Assembly: GCF_008369105.1 (NCBI RefSeq)
Contig: NZ_VINQ01000011.1
Location: 62,001-126,000, forward strand
DNA from: Aquicoccus porphyridii
GTDB lineage: Bacteria > Pseudomonadota > Alphaproteobacteria > Rhodobacterales > Rhodobacteraceae
Length of the DNA stretch: 64,000 nt
Direction of reading: 5' to 3'
Position numbers and translations under genes: made by a program. Position 1 is the stretch's first letter. Every line of letters begins with the position of its first letter. The notes beneath the pieces are model-generated. The model ran no database searches. It was not told the origin of the DNA and saw nothing but the letters and a program-made list of their open reading frames with translations. Shown here piece after piece: positions 21,787 through 30,200 of the stretch.

Positions 21787-22778
21787 TTATTCCTGCTCGT
21801 ACATTGCGGTTTGCGGGTCATGCAGGTGACAGGCGACATGACCTTGGGGAATGGCGATCTCTCGCGGGGCCGTGGTCTGGCACAGCTCGGTCGCACGCGG
21901 GCAACGCGGGTGGAAATGGCACCCCGGCGGCGGCGCAATCGGGTTGGGATAGGCCATGCCAAGCTGCGTATCCGGCACGCCAAGGCCCGGCTCGGGTGTC
22001 AGGACCGACTTCAAAAGGGCGCGCGTGTAGGGGTGACGCGGCGCATCGAACAGGCCCGCCACGCTGTTTTCCTCGACGATCCGGCCCAGGTACATCACGG
22101 CAACCCGCGTCGCCAGGTGCTCCACCACGGCAAGGTTATGGCTGATGAACAGGTAGGTCAGCCCGAATTCGCGGCGCAGATCACCCAGCAGGTTGAGGAT
22201 CTGGCTCTGCACCGACACATCGAGCGCCGATGTCGGCTCGTCGCAGATCACCACTTCGGGCTTCATGATCAGGGCACGGGCAATCGCGACCCGTTGGCGC
22301 TGACCACCCGACATCTGGCTGGGATAGGTGTTCATCACGCGGGCCGGCAGGCCGACCACGTCAAGGATCTCGCGCACCTCTTTGGTGCGGCTGGCCTCGT
22401 CCCCGACGCCGTGGACACGCAAAGGCAACGAGATGATGTCGTAAATGCTCTTGCGCGGGTTCAGCGACGAATAGGGGTCCTGAAAGATCGGCTGAATACG
22501 CCGCGAAAGGGCAAGCCGCCCTTGGGCCGATATGTCCTCGCCATCCACCAGGACCTGCCCCGATGTGGGCTTTTCCAGACCCAGCAGGATCTTGGCCAGC
22601 GTGGATTTCCCACAACCGGATTCACCGACGAGCCCCAGAACCTCGCCCCGGCCCAATTGCAGCGAAACCTCGTTGACCGCGGTCAACGGCTTTGCCCCGC
22701 CGAACAGCCCTTGCTTGACGCGATAGGTCTTGGTTACGCCGGACAGTTCCAGCACTGGGGTTGGTGTCACGCTGTCCT

Positions 22779-22782
<4 letters not shown>
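21787..22782 (-). CDS. ABC transporter ATP-binding protein, OppF/DppF type
   Basis: A 331-residue ATPase. Walker A GESGCGKST is at residues 53-61, the signature MSGGQRQR near 165, and Walker B VVICDEPTSALD near 184. The C-terminal extension has GCHFHPRCPRATELC. The start ATG 22780-22782 overlaps the stop of the upstream ATPase gene (TGA at 22779-22781 read on the minus strand), so translation is coupled. It forms the motor with the product of 22779-23777. Confidence 0.95.
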
Positions 22783-23777
<995 letters not shown>

Positions 23778-23780
23778 CGC

Positions 23781-24683
23781 TCAGCTCCGGTTTTCTGGGG
23801 CGGTGACATCGCGCAGGCCGTCCCCCATCAGGTTGATCGCCAGCACCAGCACGAACAGGACGGCCCCCGGGATCAGCACCAGCCAGGGTTCGAACAGCAT
23901 CATGTTCTTGCCCTCCGACACCATCAGGCCCCAGCTTGGCGTCGGCGGCTGCACCCCGAGCCCGAGAAAGGACAGCGCCGCCTCGAGCAGGATGGCATGG
24001 GCCATTTCCAGCGTGACCACCACGATCAGGTTGTTGGCAATGTTCGGCATGATTTCGGACAGCAGGATGCGCGGGGTCGAGGCCCCGATCACCTGTGCCG
24101 CGGCCACGTATTCCCGCCGCCGCACCTGCATGGTCGACGCGCGCATGACGACGGCAAAGCGGTCCCACAGCAACAGGCCCAGAACCACGATCACCACCTC
24201 CAGCGATCCGCCCAGAATGGCCACGACCGCCAGCGCGACCAGGACAACCGGCATCGCAAGGCGCACGTTGATCAGGAAGGTCACGACCGCATCGACCTTG
24301 CCACCGAAATAACCGGCGGCCACACCCATCGCCGTGCCAATCACACCCGAGATCAGCGCCGCAACCGCCCCGATCAAAAGCGACACGCGCGCGCCATAGA
24401 TCAGGCGCGACAGGTAATCACGGCCCAGGTGGTCGGTCCCCAGCGGATGTTCCCACGTGCCGCCCATGAAGACGGGCGGAACCATCCGGTTCATCAGGCT
24501 TTGGGCATAGGGATCATGCGGGGCCAGCAGCGGTGCAAAGATCGCAACCAGCGTCAACAGGATCAGGACAACCAGCCCGATCAACAGGCCCTGATGCCCG
24601 AAGATACGCTTGCGCAGCATCTGGCCGGGGGTCGGGCCTGTGATCTCGTCCAGCAGGCGGTCATGCGGGGTCACGGACGCCAT
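23781..24683 (-). CDS. ABC transporter permease, DppC/OppC type
   Basis: A 300-residue inner-membrane permease. The first membrane helix (about 33-56) is followed by LLAPHDPYAQ and the PLGTDHLGRDYLSRL segment typical of the type. The EAA-loop region lies near 190-215 (EYVAAAQVIGASTPRILLSE). It starts one base after the partner permease stops. With the 305-residue permease it forms the transmembrane pore. Confidence 0.95.
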   Translation of the reverse strand: MASVTPHDRLLDEITGPTPGQMLRKRIFGHQGLLIGLVVLILLTLVAIFAPLLAPHDPYAQSLMNRMVPPVFMGGTWEHPLGTDHLGRDYLSRLIYGARVSLLIGAVAALISGVIGTAMGVAAGYFGGKVDAVVTFLINVRLAMPVVLVALAVVAILGGSLEVVIVVLGLLLWDRFAVVMRASTMQVRRREYVAAAQVIGASTPRILLSEIMPNIANNLIVVVTLEMAHAILLEAALSFLGLGVQPPTPSWGLMVSEGKNMMLFEPWLVLIPGAVLFVLVLAINLMGDGLRDVTAPENRS

Positions 24684-24684
24684 G

Positions 24685-25602
24685 TCAGCTGCTCCTCATA
24701 CGGGGATCGAGCCAGGCGTTCAGCACGTCGGCCAGAAAGGTGAAGACGATGTAGAACATCGAGAAGATCAGGATCAGCGCCTGCACCGTGGGCAGGTCGT
24801 TGCGCGCGATGCTTTCCCAGGCAAGATAGCCCGCCCCATGCAGCGCAAAGATCGACTCCACGACGATCGAACCGCCCAGCATGAAGCCCATCTGCACGGC
24901 GGCCAGGCTGACCACCGGAATGATCGCGTTGCGCAGGGCATGGCGAAACAGCACGCGGGTTTCGTTGGCACCCTTGGCCCGCGCCGTGCGGATATAGTCG
25001 GACGACAGCACATCCAGCATCCCCGCCCGCGTCAGGCGCATGATCGCCGGCATCGCGTAATAGCCCAGCACGATGGTCGGCATGATGAAATGCTTCCACG
25101 TCGCCGCTCCCGAAGGTGGCAGCCAACCCAGTTGAATCGCGAAGACCACGATGAGGATCAGGCCGAACCAGAAGCTCGGCATCGCCTGACCGGCGACCGA
25201 CAGGAAAAGGGCGATGCGGTCGATGATCGAATTGGGACGGATGGCGGCAACCACGCCCAGCGGCACGGCCGTGAGCAACGCAAAGCTGATCCCGCAAACG
25301 CCCAGCAGCATCGTGACACCCAGCCTGTCGCCGATCAGCGACGCGACCGGAAGCTTGAAATAATAGCTTTCGCCAAAGTCGCCGCGCAGGGCCGACATCA
25401 GCCAGTCGCCATATTGCACCAGCATGGGGCGATCAAAGCCATAAAGCCGCCGAATTGCCTCGATATCCTCACCGCTTGCCGTTTCCCCGGCAAGTGCGGC
25501 CGCTGGATCGCCGGACAGGAACAGCAGGCTGAAGCTGATGAACGACACGGTAAAGGCCACCAGAACGGCGAGGCCCAGTCGTTTGAGAATGAATTGAAGC
25601 AC
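24685..25602 (-). CDS. ABC transporter permease, DppB/OppB type
   Basis: A 305-residue inner-membrane permease starting at GTG 25600-25602, with AAGGTGA about nine bases upstream. The N-terminal helix (LQFILKRLGLAVLVAFTVSF), SGDPAA motif and EAA loop (DYIRTARAKGANETRV, near 199-214) place it in the DppB/OppB family. It is the first gene after the hairpin that separates the receptor from the rest of the importer, so it may be expressed at a lower level than the receptor. Confidence 0.94.
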   Translation of the reverse strand: MLQFILKRLGLAVLVAFTVSFISFSLLFLSGDPAAALAGETASGEDIEAIRRLYGFDRPMLVQYGDWLMSALRGDFGESYYFKLPVASLIGDRLGVTMLLGVCGISFALLTAVPLGVVAAIRPNSIIDRIALFLSVAGQAMPSFWFGLILIVVFAIQLGWLPPSGAATWKHFIMPTIVLGYYAMPAIMRLTRAGMLDVLSSDYIRTARAKGANETRVLFRHALRNAIIPVVSLAAVQMGFMLGGSIVVESIFALHGAGYLAWESIARNDLPTVQALILIFSMFYIVFTFLADVLNAWLDPRMRSS

Positions 25603-25677
25603 GGATCATTCACCTTGGATCTGCGCCGCATGTCCGAAAACCGCGGCGGTGGGTCTGGGTGGGGCTGTCAGGATAGT

Positions 25678-25711
25678 AAAAAACGGGGGCGCCGCCATGG
25701 CGCGCCCCCGT
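25678..25711 (-). terminator. Terminator-like hairpin after the receptor gene
   Basis: Read on the minus strand, stem ACGGGGGCGC (25711-25702) and GCGCCCCCGT (25692-25683) are followed by a T-run (the complement of A residues 25678-25683). It lies 13 bases after the receptor stop and about 80 before the permease start. It probably terminates most transcripts, leaving the receptor in excess over the membrane subunits. Confidence 0.8.
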
Positions 25712-25723
25712 TCTTGTTGTGTC

Positions 25724-27241
25724 TCAGTTCCAGGTAACCGTGGTGAACCGCAGAACCTCGTCCGCCGTGGGGGTGTACTCGACCTCCTTGGTGGTGACGT
25801 AGTTGGTGTTGTACGAGAACATCGGCGCCCAGAAGGCCTGTTCGGTAATCCGCTTGATCGCCTTGGAATAGTTTTCCTTGCGGACCTCGGGATCGGTCGC
25901 GCTGTCGGCGATGTTCAGATATTCCAGCGTCTCATCGTCGCGCGCATCATCCAACGAGCCATGCTTGAAGAACTGGCTGACCATGGCCGACGCGTCATTG
26001 ACCGAATAGCTGCCCCAGGTCTGAAACGAGATCGGCGTCTCCCCCTTCATGTTCAACTCCCGCAGGGCCGAGTATTGAAGCATCTTGAAGTTGGTATCGA
26101 TGCCAACCGCGTTCAGGTAGCTCGAGATGGCTTCGGCATATTCGCGATCACGGTAAGCATAGAAATCGGTGGTGAAACCATCGGGATAGCCGGCCTCGGC
26201 CAGCAATTCCTTGGCCTTTTCGGGATCATAGTCATACGACACCGCCGCATCCACGTCGCACCCGAACTGGCTGGGAAAGCACGGGGTCGAGATGACCTGC
26301 GACTGCCCCTTGAGCAGCGCTTCCACCAGCTCTCCGCGATTGATCGCGTGGTTCACGGCCTTGCGCACGCGGATATCTTTGAACGGGGTGTCACCCGACC
26401 GGCCCGACGCGTCCATCCCCAGGTAACCGACGCGCATGGTCGATTCGTTGGACACCGTGAACTGACCCGTCTCGGCCAGCTTTTCGGCCTGGTCCGCCGG
26501 AACCTGCCAGATCAGGTCAAGCGTGCCGCTGAACAGCTCAGCCATCTGGGTATTCACATCCGGAATGGTGCGGATATCGACATTGGTGACCGTAGGCTGG
26601 CCCTTGGGGCTGTCGTGATACGCCTCGTTCTTTTCCAGCACGAAATGCTGGCCCGGCACCACGCTGACCACCTTGTAAGGGCCGGTGCCCACGGGTTTCA
26701 GGCCCATGCCCTCGGGGCCTGCTTCGGCATAGTAGTCGCTGGGATACATCGACACCGGGCCGGACAGGAATTCGATCGCCGCCGGAAACTTGTCCTTCAG
26801 CATGATGCGCACGGTATAGTCGTCGATCTTCTCGGCCGACTTCATCCAGTTGACGTTGCGCTGGGTTTTCACGCCGTTGGCTTCGTCGGCAACATAGTTG
26901 ACGGTAAAGACCACGTCATCGGCCGTAAAATCCGATCCGTCGTGAAAGGTCACGCCTTCGCGCAGCTTGAACTCGATGGTGGTGTCGTCGATCCATTCCC
27001 ACTCGGTTGCAAGGTTGCCCTTGTATTCGTTGGTGACCGGATCGCGATAGATCAGCCCATCCCAGACGGCCCGCTGCAAGACCACGCCTTCGCGCGACGA
27101 ATTGAAATAGCTGTCGACATTCTCCAACTCCTTGGTGAAGGCGACACGCAGCGTGTCATTGGCCTTGTCTGCCCAGGCGGCGCTCGCTGCCGCAGCAAGG
27201 GCGACGCCCGCGATGGTCGATTTGAGGACCGTGAGTTTCAT
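25724..27241 (-). CDS. ABC transporter substrate-binding protein (SBP_bac_5 family), putative gamma-glutamyl/oligopeptide receptor
   Basis: A 505-residue periplasmic receptor with signal peptide 1-24 (MKLTVLKSTIAGVALAAAA..., then AWA before DKANDTL). Family 5 features are TIEFKLREGVTFHDGSDFTADDVVFT at about 90-115 and KDIRVRKAVNHAINRGELVE near 285-305. I choose ATG 27241 because AGGGAG lies about seven bases upstream and the signal peptide begins there; earlier in-frame ATGs lie inside the promoter. It is the head of an operon with permeases, ATPases, gamma-glutamyltransferase and an M20 peptidase. The ligand is inferred from those enzymes. Confidence 0.94.
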   Translation of the reverse strand: MKLTVLKSTIAGVALAAAASAAWADKANDTLRVAFTKELENVDSYFNSSREGVVLQRAVWDGLIYRDPVTNEYKGNLATEWEWIDDTTIEFKLREGVTFHDGSDFTADDVVFTVNYVADEANGVKTQRNVNWMKSAEKIDDYTVRIMLKDKFPAAIEFLSGPVSMYPSDYYAEAGPEGMGLKPVGTGPYKVVSVVPGQHFVLEKNEAYHDSPKGQPTVTNVDIRTIPDVNTQMAELFSGTLDLIWQVPADQAEKLAETGQFTVSNESTMRVGYLGMDASGRSGDTPFKDIRVRKAVNHAINRGELVEALLKGQSQVISTPCFPSQFGCDVDAAVSYDYDPEKAKELLAEAGYPDGFTTDFYAYRDREYAEAISSYLNAVGIDTNFKMLQYSALRELNMKGETPISFQTWGSYSVNDASAMVSQFFKHGSLDDARDDETLEYLNIADSATDPEVRKENYSKAIKRITEQAFWAPMFSYNTNYVTTKEVEYTPTADEVLRFTTVTWN

Positions 27242-27293
27242 TGCCAGCTCCCTGTTCATGCGGAGTATGCCCCGCGGAAATTTTGACTTGAAC

Positions 27294-27316
27294 CAGGTAT
27301 CATTATATAATACCTG
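27294..27316. promoter_or_regulatory. Palindrome over a TATAAT box: candidate IclR operator/promoter
   Basis: CAGGTAT (27294-27300) and ATACCTG (27310-27316) flank CATTATATA. On the minus strand the centre contains a perfect TATAAT (27307-27302), about 60 bases before the receptor start codon. Outer AACCA (27291-27295) and TGGTT (27328-27332) extend the symmetry. The location between an IclR gene and its probable target suggests that regulator binding blocks or controls the receptor promoter. Confidence 0.55.
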
Positions 27317-27402
27317 ATATTGGTATATGGTTAGTAAGTCCGTTATGATCCGAATCGTCAAGACCCAATGTCACGTTTCTTTTGCAATCCCGGGGCAAGC
27401 GT

Positions 27403-28185
27403 TTGGATAAAAAGCAGAATACACTTTACGTCGGATCGCTGGCCAAAGGGCTTCGCCTGCTGAGGGCGTTTGACGAAACCCATACCGAGCTGTCCCTCGT
27501 CGAACTGGCGCAGCGCACCGGGCTGGACAAGAGCGCGGTCCAACGGCTGGCAAACACGCTCCATATCGAAGGCATGCTTGACAAGAACCCCGTCACGCGA
27601 CGGTTTCGGCCCTCCCATGCCTGGCTGGAACTGGCCTATGCCTATTACTGGTCCGACCAGCTGGTCGGCCAGGCGCTCCCCAAGCTGATCGACCTGTCCC
27701 AGAGCCTGGGCGAAACGGTGAACCTGGCCGAGCGTTCGGGCGATCACATCATCTATGTCAATCGCCTGCCCTGCCAGCGCACCTATTTCGCGGCCACCGT
27801 CATCGGTCGACGCCTGCCCGCGCTCTCCACGTCGAGCGGGCGCGCGATGATCGCGACCCTGCCCGCCGATGAACGGGAAGAGGCGATCCGGACCTGGCCG
27901 CTCAAGAAGTTCACTGCCCGCACCACGATGGACCGCACGTCGATCCGGCACAGCATCGACGAGGCCGTCGAGAAGGGCTATGCGATCTCCTCCGGGCAGA
28001 TGATCCTGTCCGAGATCGCCGTGGCCTGCCCGATCAGGGACCCCAACGGTCGCGCCTTCGCCGCCGTGCAATGCTCGATCTCGGCCCACACATGGACACA
28101 TGAACGGGTGGAGGCCGAGATCCTGCCCCGGGTTCAGGACACCGCGAATGCGATCTCGCCCGCATCGCAGGCGCATCGGGGGTAG
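27403..28185 (+). CDS. IclR-family transcriptional regulator
   Basis: A protein of about 260 residues with an N-terminal winged helix-turn-helix (VGSLAKGLRLLRAFD through LSLVELAQRTGLDKSAVQRL) and a C-terminal IclR effector domain (TVNLAERSGDHIIYVNRL, LPALSTSSGRAMIATL, VEKGYAIS, AVACPIRDPNGRAFAAVQCS). No ATG fits in frame; TTG 27403 follows GGGG at a normal distance, while TTG 27382 lacks a ribosome site, so 27403 is preferred. It is divergent from the peptide ABC operon and its stop nearly touches the AbrB-type gene. It probably controls both through the palindrome at 27294-27316. Confidence 0.88.
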   Translation: MDKKQNTLYVGSLAKGLRLLRAFDETHTELSLVELAQRTGLDKSAVQRLANTLHIEGMLDKNPVTRRFRPSHAWLELAYAYYWSDQLVGQALPKLIDLSQSLGETVNLAERSGDHIIYVNRLPCQRTYFAATVIGRRLPALSTSSGRAMIATLPADEREEAIRTWPLKKFTARTTMDRTSIRHSIDEAVEKGYAISSGQMILSEIAVACPIRDPNGRAFAAVQCSISAHTWTHERVEAEILPRVQDTANAISPASQAHRG

Positions 28186-28189
28186 GATC

Positions 28190-29269
28190 ATGACGGGATA
28201 CAGCGGCACGACCTACGACCTTTTCAAACGCCTGCTTCATATCCTGCTGATCTATGCCGGGGCGCTGCTGTTCGGCATCGTCGCGCATTGGCTGCGCTTT
28301 CCGTTGCCGTGGATGATCGGGGCCATGGTCTTTGCCTCGACCGTGCGGATGCTGGAACGCCCCCTGCCCATTCCCGCGCAGACCCGGCAGATCGGGCAGA
28401 TCCTGATCGCCACCTCGGTCGGGTTGTCGTTCACCCCCGAGGCGGTGCGGATGATGCAATCCCTCTTGCTGCCCATGGTCGGGGTGGCCATCGCCACGAT
28501 CGGCCTGGGCTTTGTCGTCGCCGCCTTCCTGATGCGGATCACCAAGGTGGACGTGATCACCGCCGCGCTGGCATCGATCCCGATGGGACCGGTCGAAAGC
28601 GCCATCCTGGCGGTAAGGCACAAGGTATCGCCCGGCCCGGTGGTCTTTTCACAGACCCTGCGCATCATGCTGCTGGTCGTGCTTATTCCGCCTGTCATCG
28701 TGGCACTCGACGGCACCATCACCGACCCGGTCGCCGTGCTCAGCAAGATGGACTGGACGCTCTCCGGCGCGACCCTGCTGTGCCTGTGCGGCATTGTCGG
28801 CGCGCTGGTCGCCCGCACGGTGCGGCTGGCCAACCCGTTCTTCGTCGGGTCCCTCGGCGGCGCCGCCCTCGCGGCTGCGTTCAGCCTCCCGATCAGCGCC
28901 TATCCCTACGCGGTGCTGGTGCTGGCACAGGTCTTTCTCGGCGTCTGGCTGGGCGCCGTATTCGACCGCGATCTGCTGCGCCGGGCCAAGGGGTTCATCC
29001 CGGGCGCGATCCTCGCCTCGATCCTGCTGATCCTGCTCTGTGTCATCATGGGGCTGGTGATGGCATGGATCACCGGCCAGACATGGCAGGTCATGCTGCT
29101 GGCGACCGCCCCCGGAAGCGTCACCGAAATGGCCCTCACCGCAAAGATCCTCGATGACGGGCTTGCCATCGTCACCGCCTTTCACGTGATCCGTATCTTC
29201 ATCATCCTGCCCTTTGCAGGAACGATCATCCGCCTCACGGCCAGCATGCATTCAATCCTTCAAAAGTGA
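28190..29269 (+). CDS. AbrB-family membrane protein (putative transporter)
   Basis: A 359-residue polytopic membrane protein of the AbrB/YgjV-like family (Pfam 'ammonia monooxygenase', a misleading name). It shows about ten hydrophobic segments in two related halves, with family blocks LPWMIGAMVFA, RQIGQILIATSVGLSFTPEA near 65-84, ASIPMGPVESAILAV near 126-140 and TAPGSVTEMALTA near 303-320. GGTAGGA lies directly upstream of ATG 28190 and overlaps the IclR stop, so the two are cotranscribed. Some relatives affect regulator export or metabolite efflux; the substrate here is unknown. It may export or import a compound linked to the peptide locus. Confidence 0.85.
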   Translation: MTGYSGTTYDLFKRLLHILLIYAGALLFGIVAHWLRFPLPWMIGAMVFASTVRMLERPLPIPAQTRQIGQILIATSVGLSFTPEAVRMMQSLLLPMVGVAIATIGLGFVVAAFLMRITKVDVITAALASIPMGPVESAILAVRHKVSPGPVVFSQTLRIMLLVVLIPPVIVALDGTITDPVAVLSKMDWTLSGATLLCLCGIVGALVARTVRLANPFFVGSLGGAALAAAFSLPISAYPYAVLVLAQVFLGVWLGAVFDRDLLRRAKGFIPGAILASILLILLCVIMGLVMAWITGQTWQVMLLATAPGSVTEMALTAKILDDGLAIVTAFHVIRIFIILPFAGTIIRLTASMHSILQK

Positions 29270-29360
29270 CCCGGCAAAATCCCAATCGCCGACACCCGCC
29301 GCGCTTCACGCTCTCGGGACATCGGCGATCGCTTGCGTGCCCGGCATTCCCCGAAACGCC

Positions 29361-30074
29361 CTAGCAGGTCGTTCGCGCCGAGCCGGATTTCGGGCGCCCG
29401 AACAGCAATCTCAGATTGCGCTTGATGATGTTCGTCCAGATCAGGAACGGCAGCCCCCGGAAAAAATCCGCGGCAGAGCCCTTGCCCGCCTTGGAGAGCG
29501 TTCTGAAGACCGTCGTGGGACGCGCAGGCCGAAAATAGTCCCTCGCCGTGATCTCGCGCCCTGCCAGCAGGGCCTGCAACGCCTTGCGGGTTGCCGACGG
29601 ATTGTTCCATTCCGACCGGTAGACCACGCAGCCGTTCCTGTTGATGATGAAAACAGCGTTCGGCATGCTGCCATAGGCCATATGCGCATGCCCCTCGAGA
29701 TCATCAATGAACACCGTGCGCGTCTCTCCGTCTTCGGCCTTCAACCGTGTCGCGCAGGCGGTCTTGTCGTCAAAACTCCTGTGCCCCGGAACATCGCTCC
29801 CCGGATGGGCCTCGCGGACATAAAGAACAGCGGTGCTGACCCCGTCCTGGCGATCGAGGGTTTCCATGATCCCCCGTCGACTCTGGAACAGCGAGCAGGT
29901 GATGCTGCCCGTTTCCAGAACCAGGAACTCGCCCGCGAAATCCAATATGTTCTTCATTTCACCATCCGTGGTGAGCAGTGAAAAATCCGGCGCCTTGTCG
30001 CCGACATCAGGGCCGCCCACGCGGTCGAAATCATAATCCCCGGTCGAGAATTCGCTATAGTTGTAGCCGGTCAT
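29361..30074 (-). CDS. Deiodinase-like thioredoxin-fold protein
   Basis: A 237-residue thioredoxin-fold protein. Residues 23-145 show the peroxiredoxin-like layout (VGDKAPDFSLLTTDG, LVLETGSITCSLFQSR, TAVLYVREAHPGSD, AVFIINRNGCVVYRSEW). The GSITC60SLF motif aligns with GSCT-Sec-PPF of animal iodothyronine deiodinases, so C60 takes the selenocysteine place, and YVREAH90P matches the deiodinase YIEEAH segment with its active-site His. This is stronger than to ordinary peroxiredoxins. The tail (about 178-237) is Arg/Lys-rich with one amphipathic helix. There is no signal peptide. It is divergent from polA. Substrate unknown: a thiol-based reductase or dehalogenase is possible. Confidence 0.75.
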   Translation of the reverse strand: MTGYNYSEFSTGDYDFDRVGGPDVGDKAPDFSLLTTDGEMKNILDFAGEFLVLETGSITCSLFQSRRGIMETLDRQDGVSTAVLYVREAHPGSDVPGHRSFDDKTACATRLKAEDGETRTVFIDDLEGHAHMAYGSMPNAVFIINRNGCVVYRSEWNNPSATRKALQALLAGREITARDYFRPARPTTVFRTLSKAGKGSAADFFRGLPFLIWTNIIKRNLRLLFGRPKSGSARTTC

Positions 30075-30200
30075 TTTCGGGTGTCCTTTCGCCCTCTCCT
30101 GCCGATCACAACGCGCATTTCTCACGATCCCGCTCGATCCCTCTGGCCCCGCGCGCGCCCATATGCAAAACATGACCCCGTCCAACCGGGGGAAACGCAC

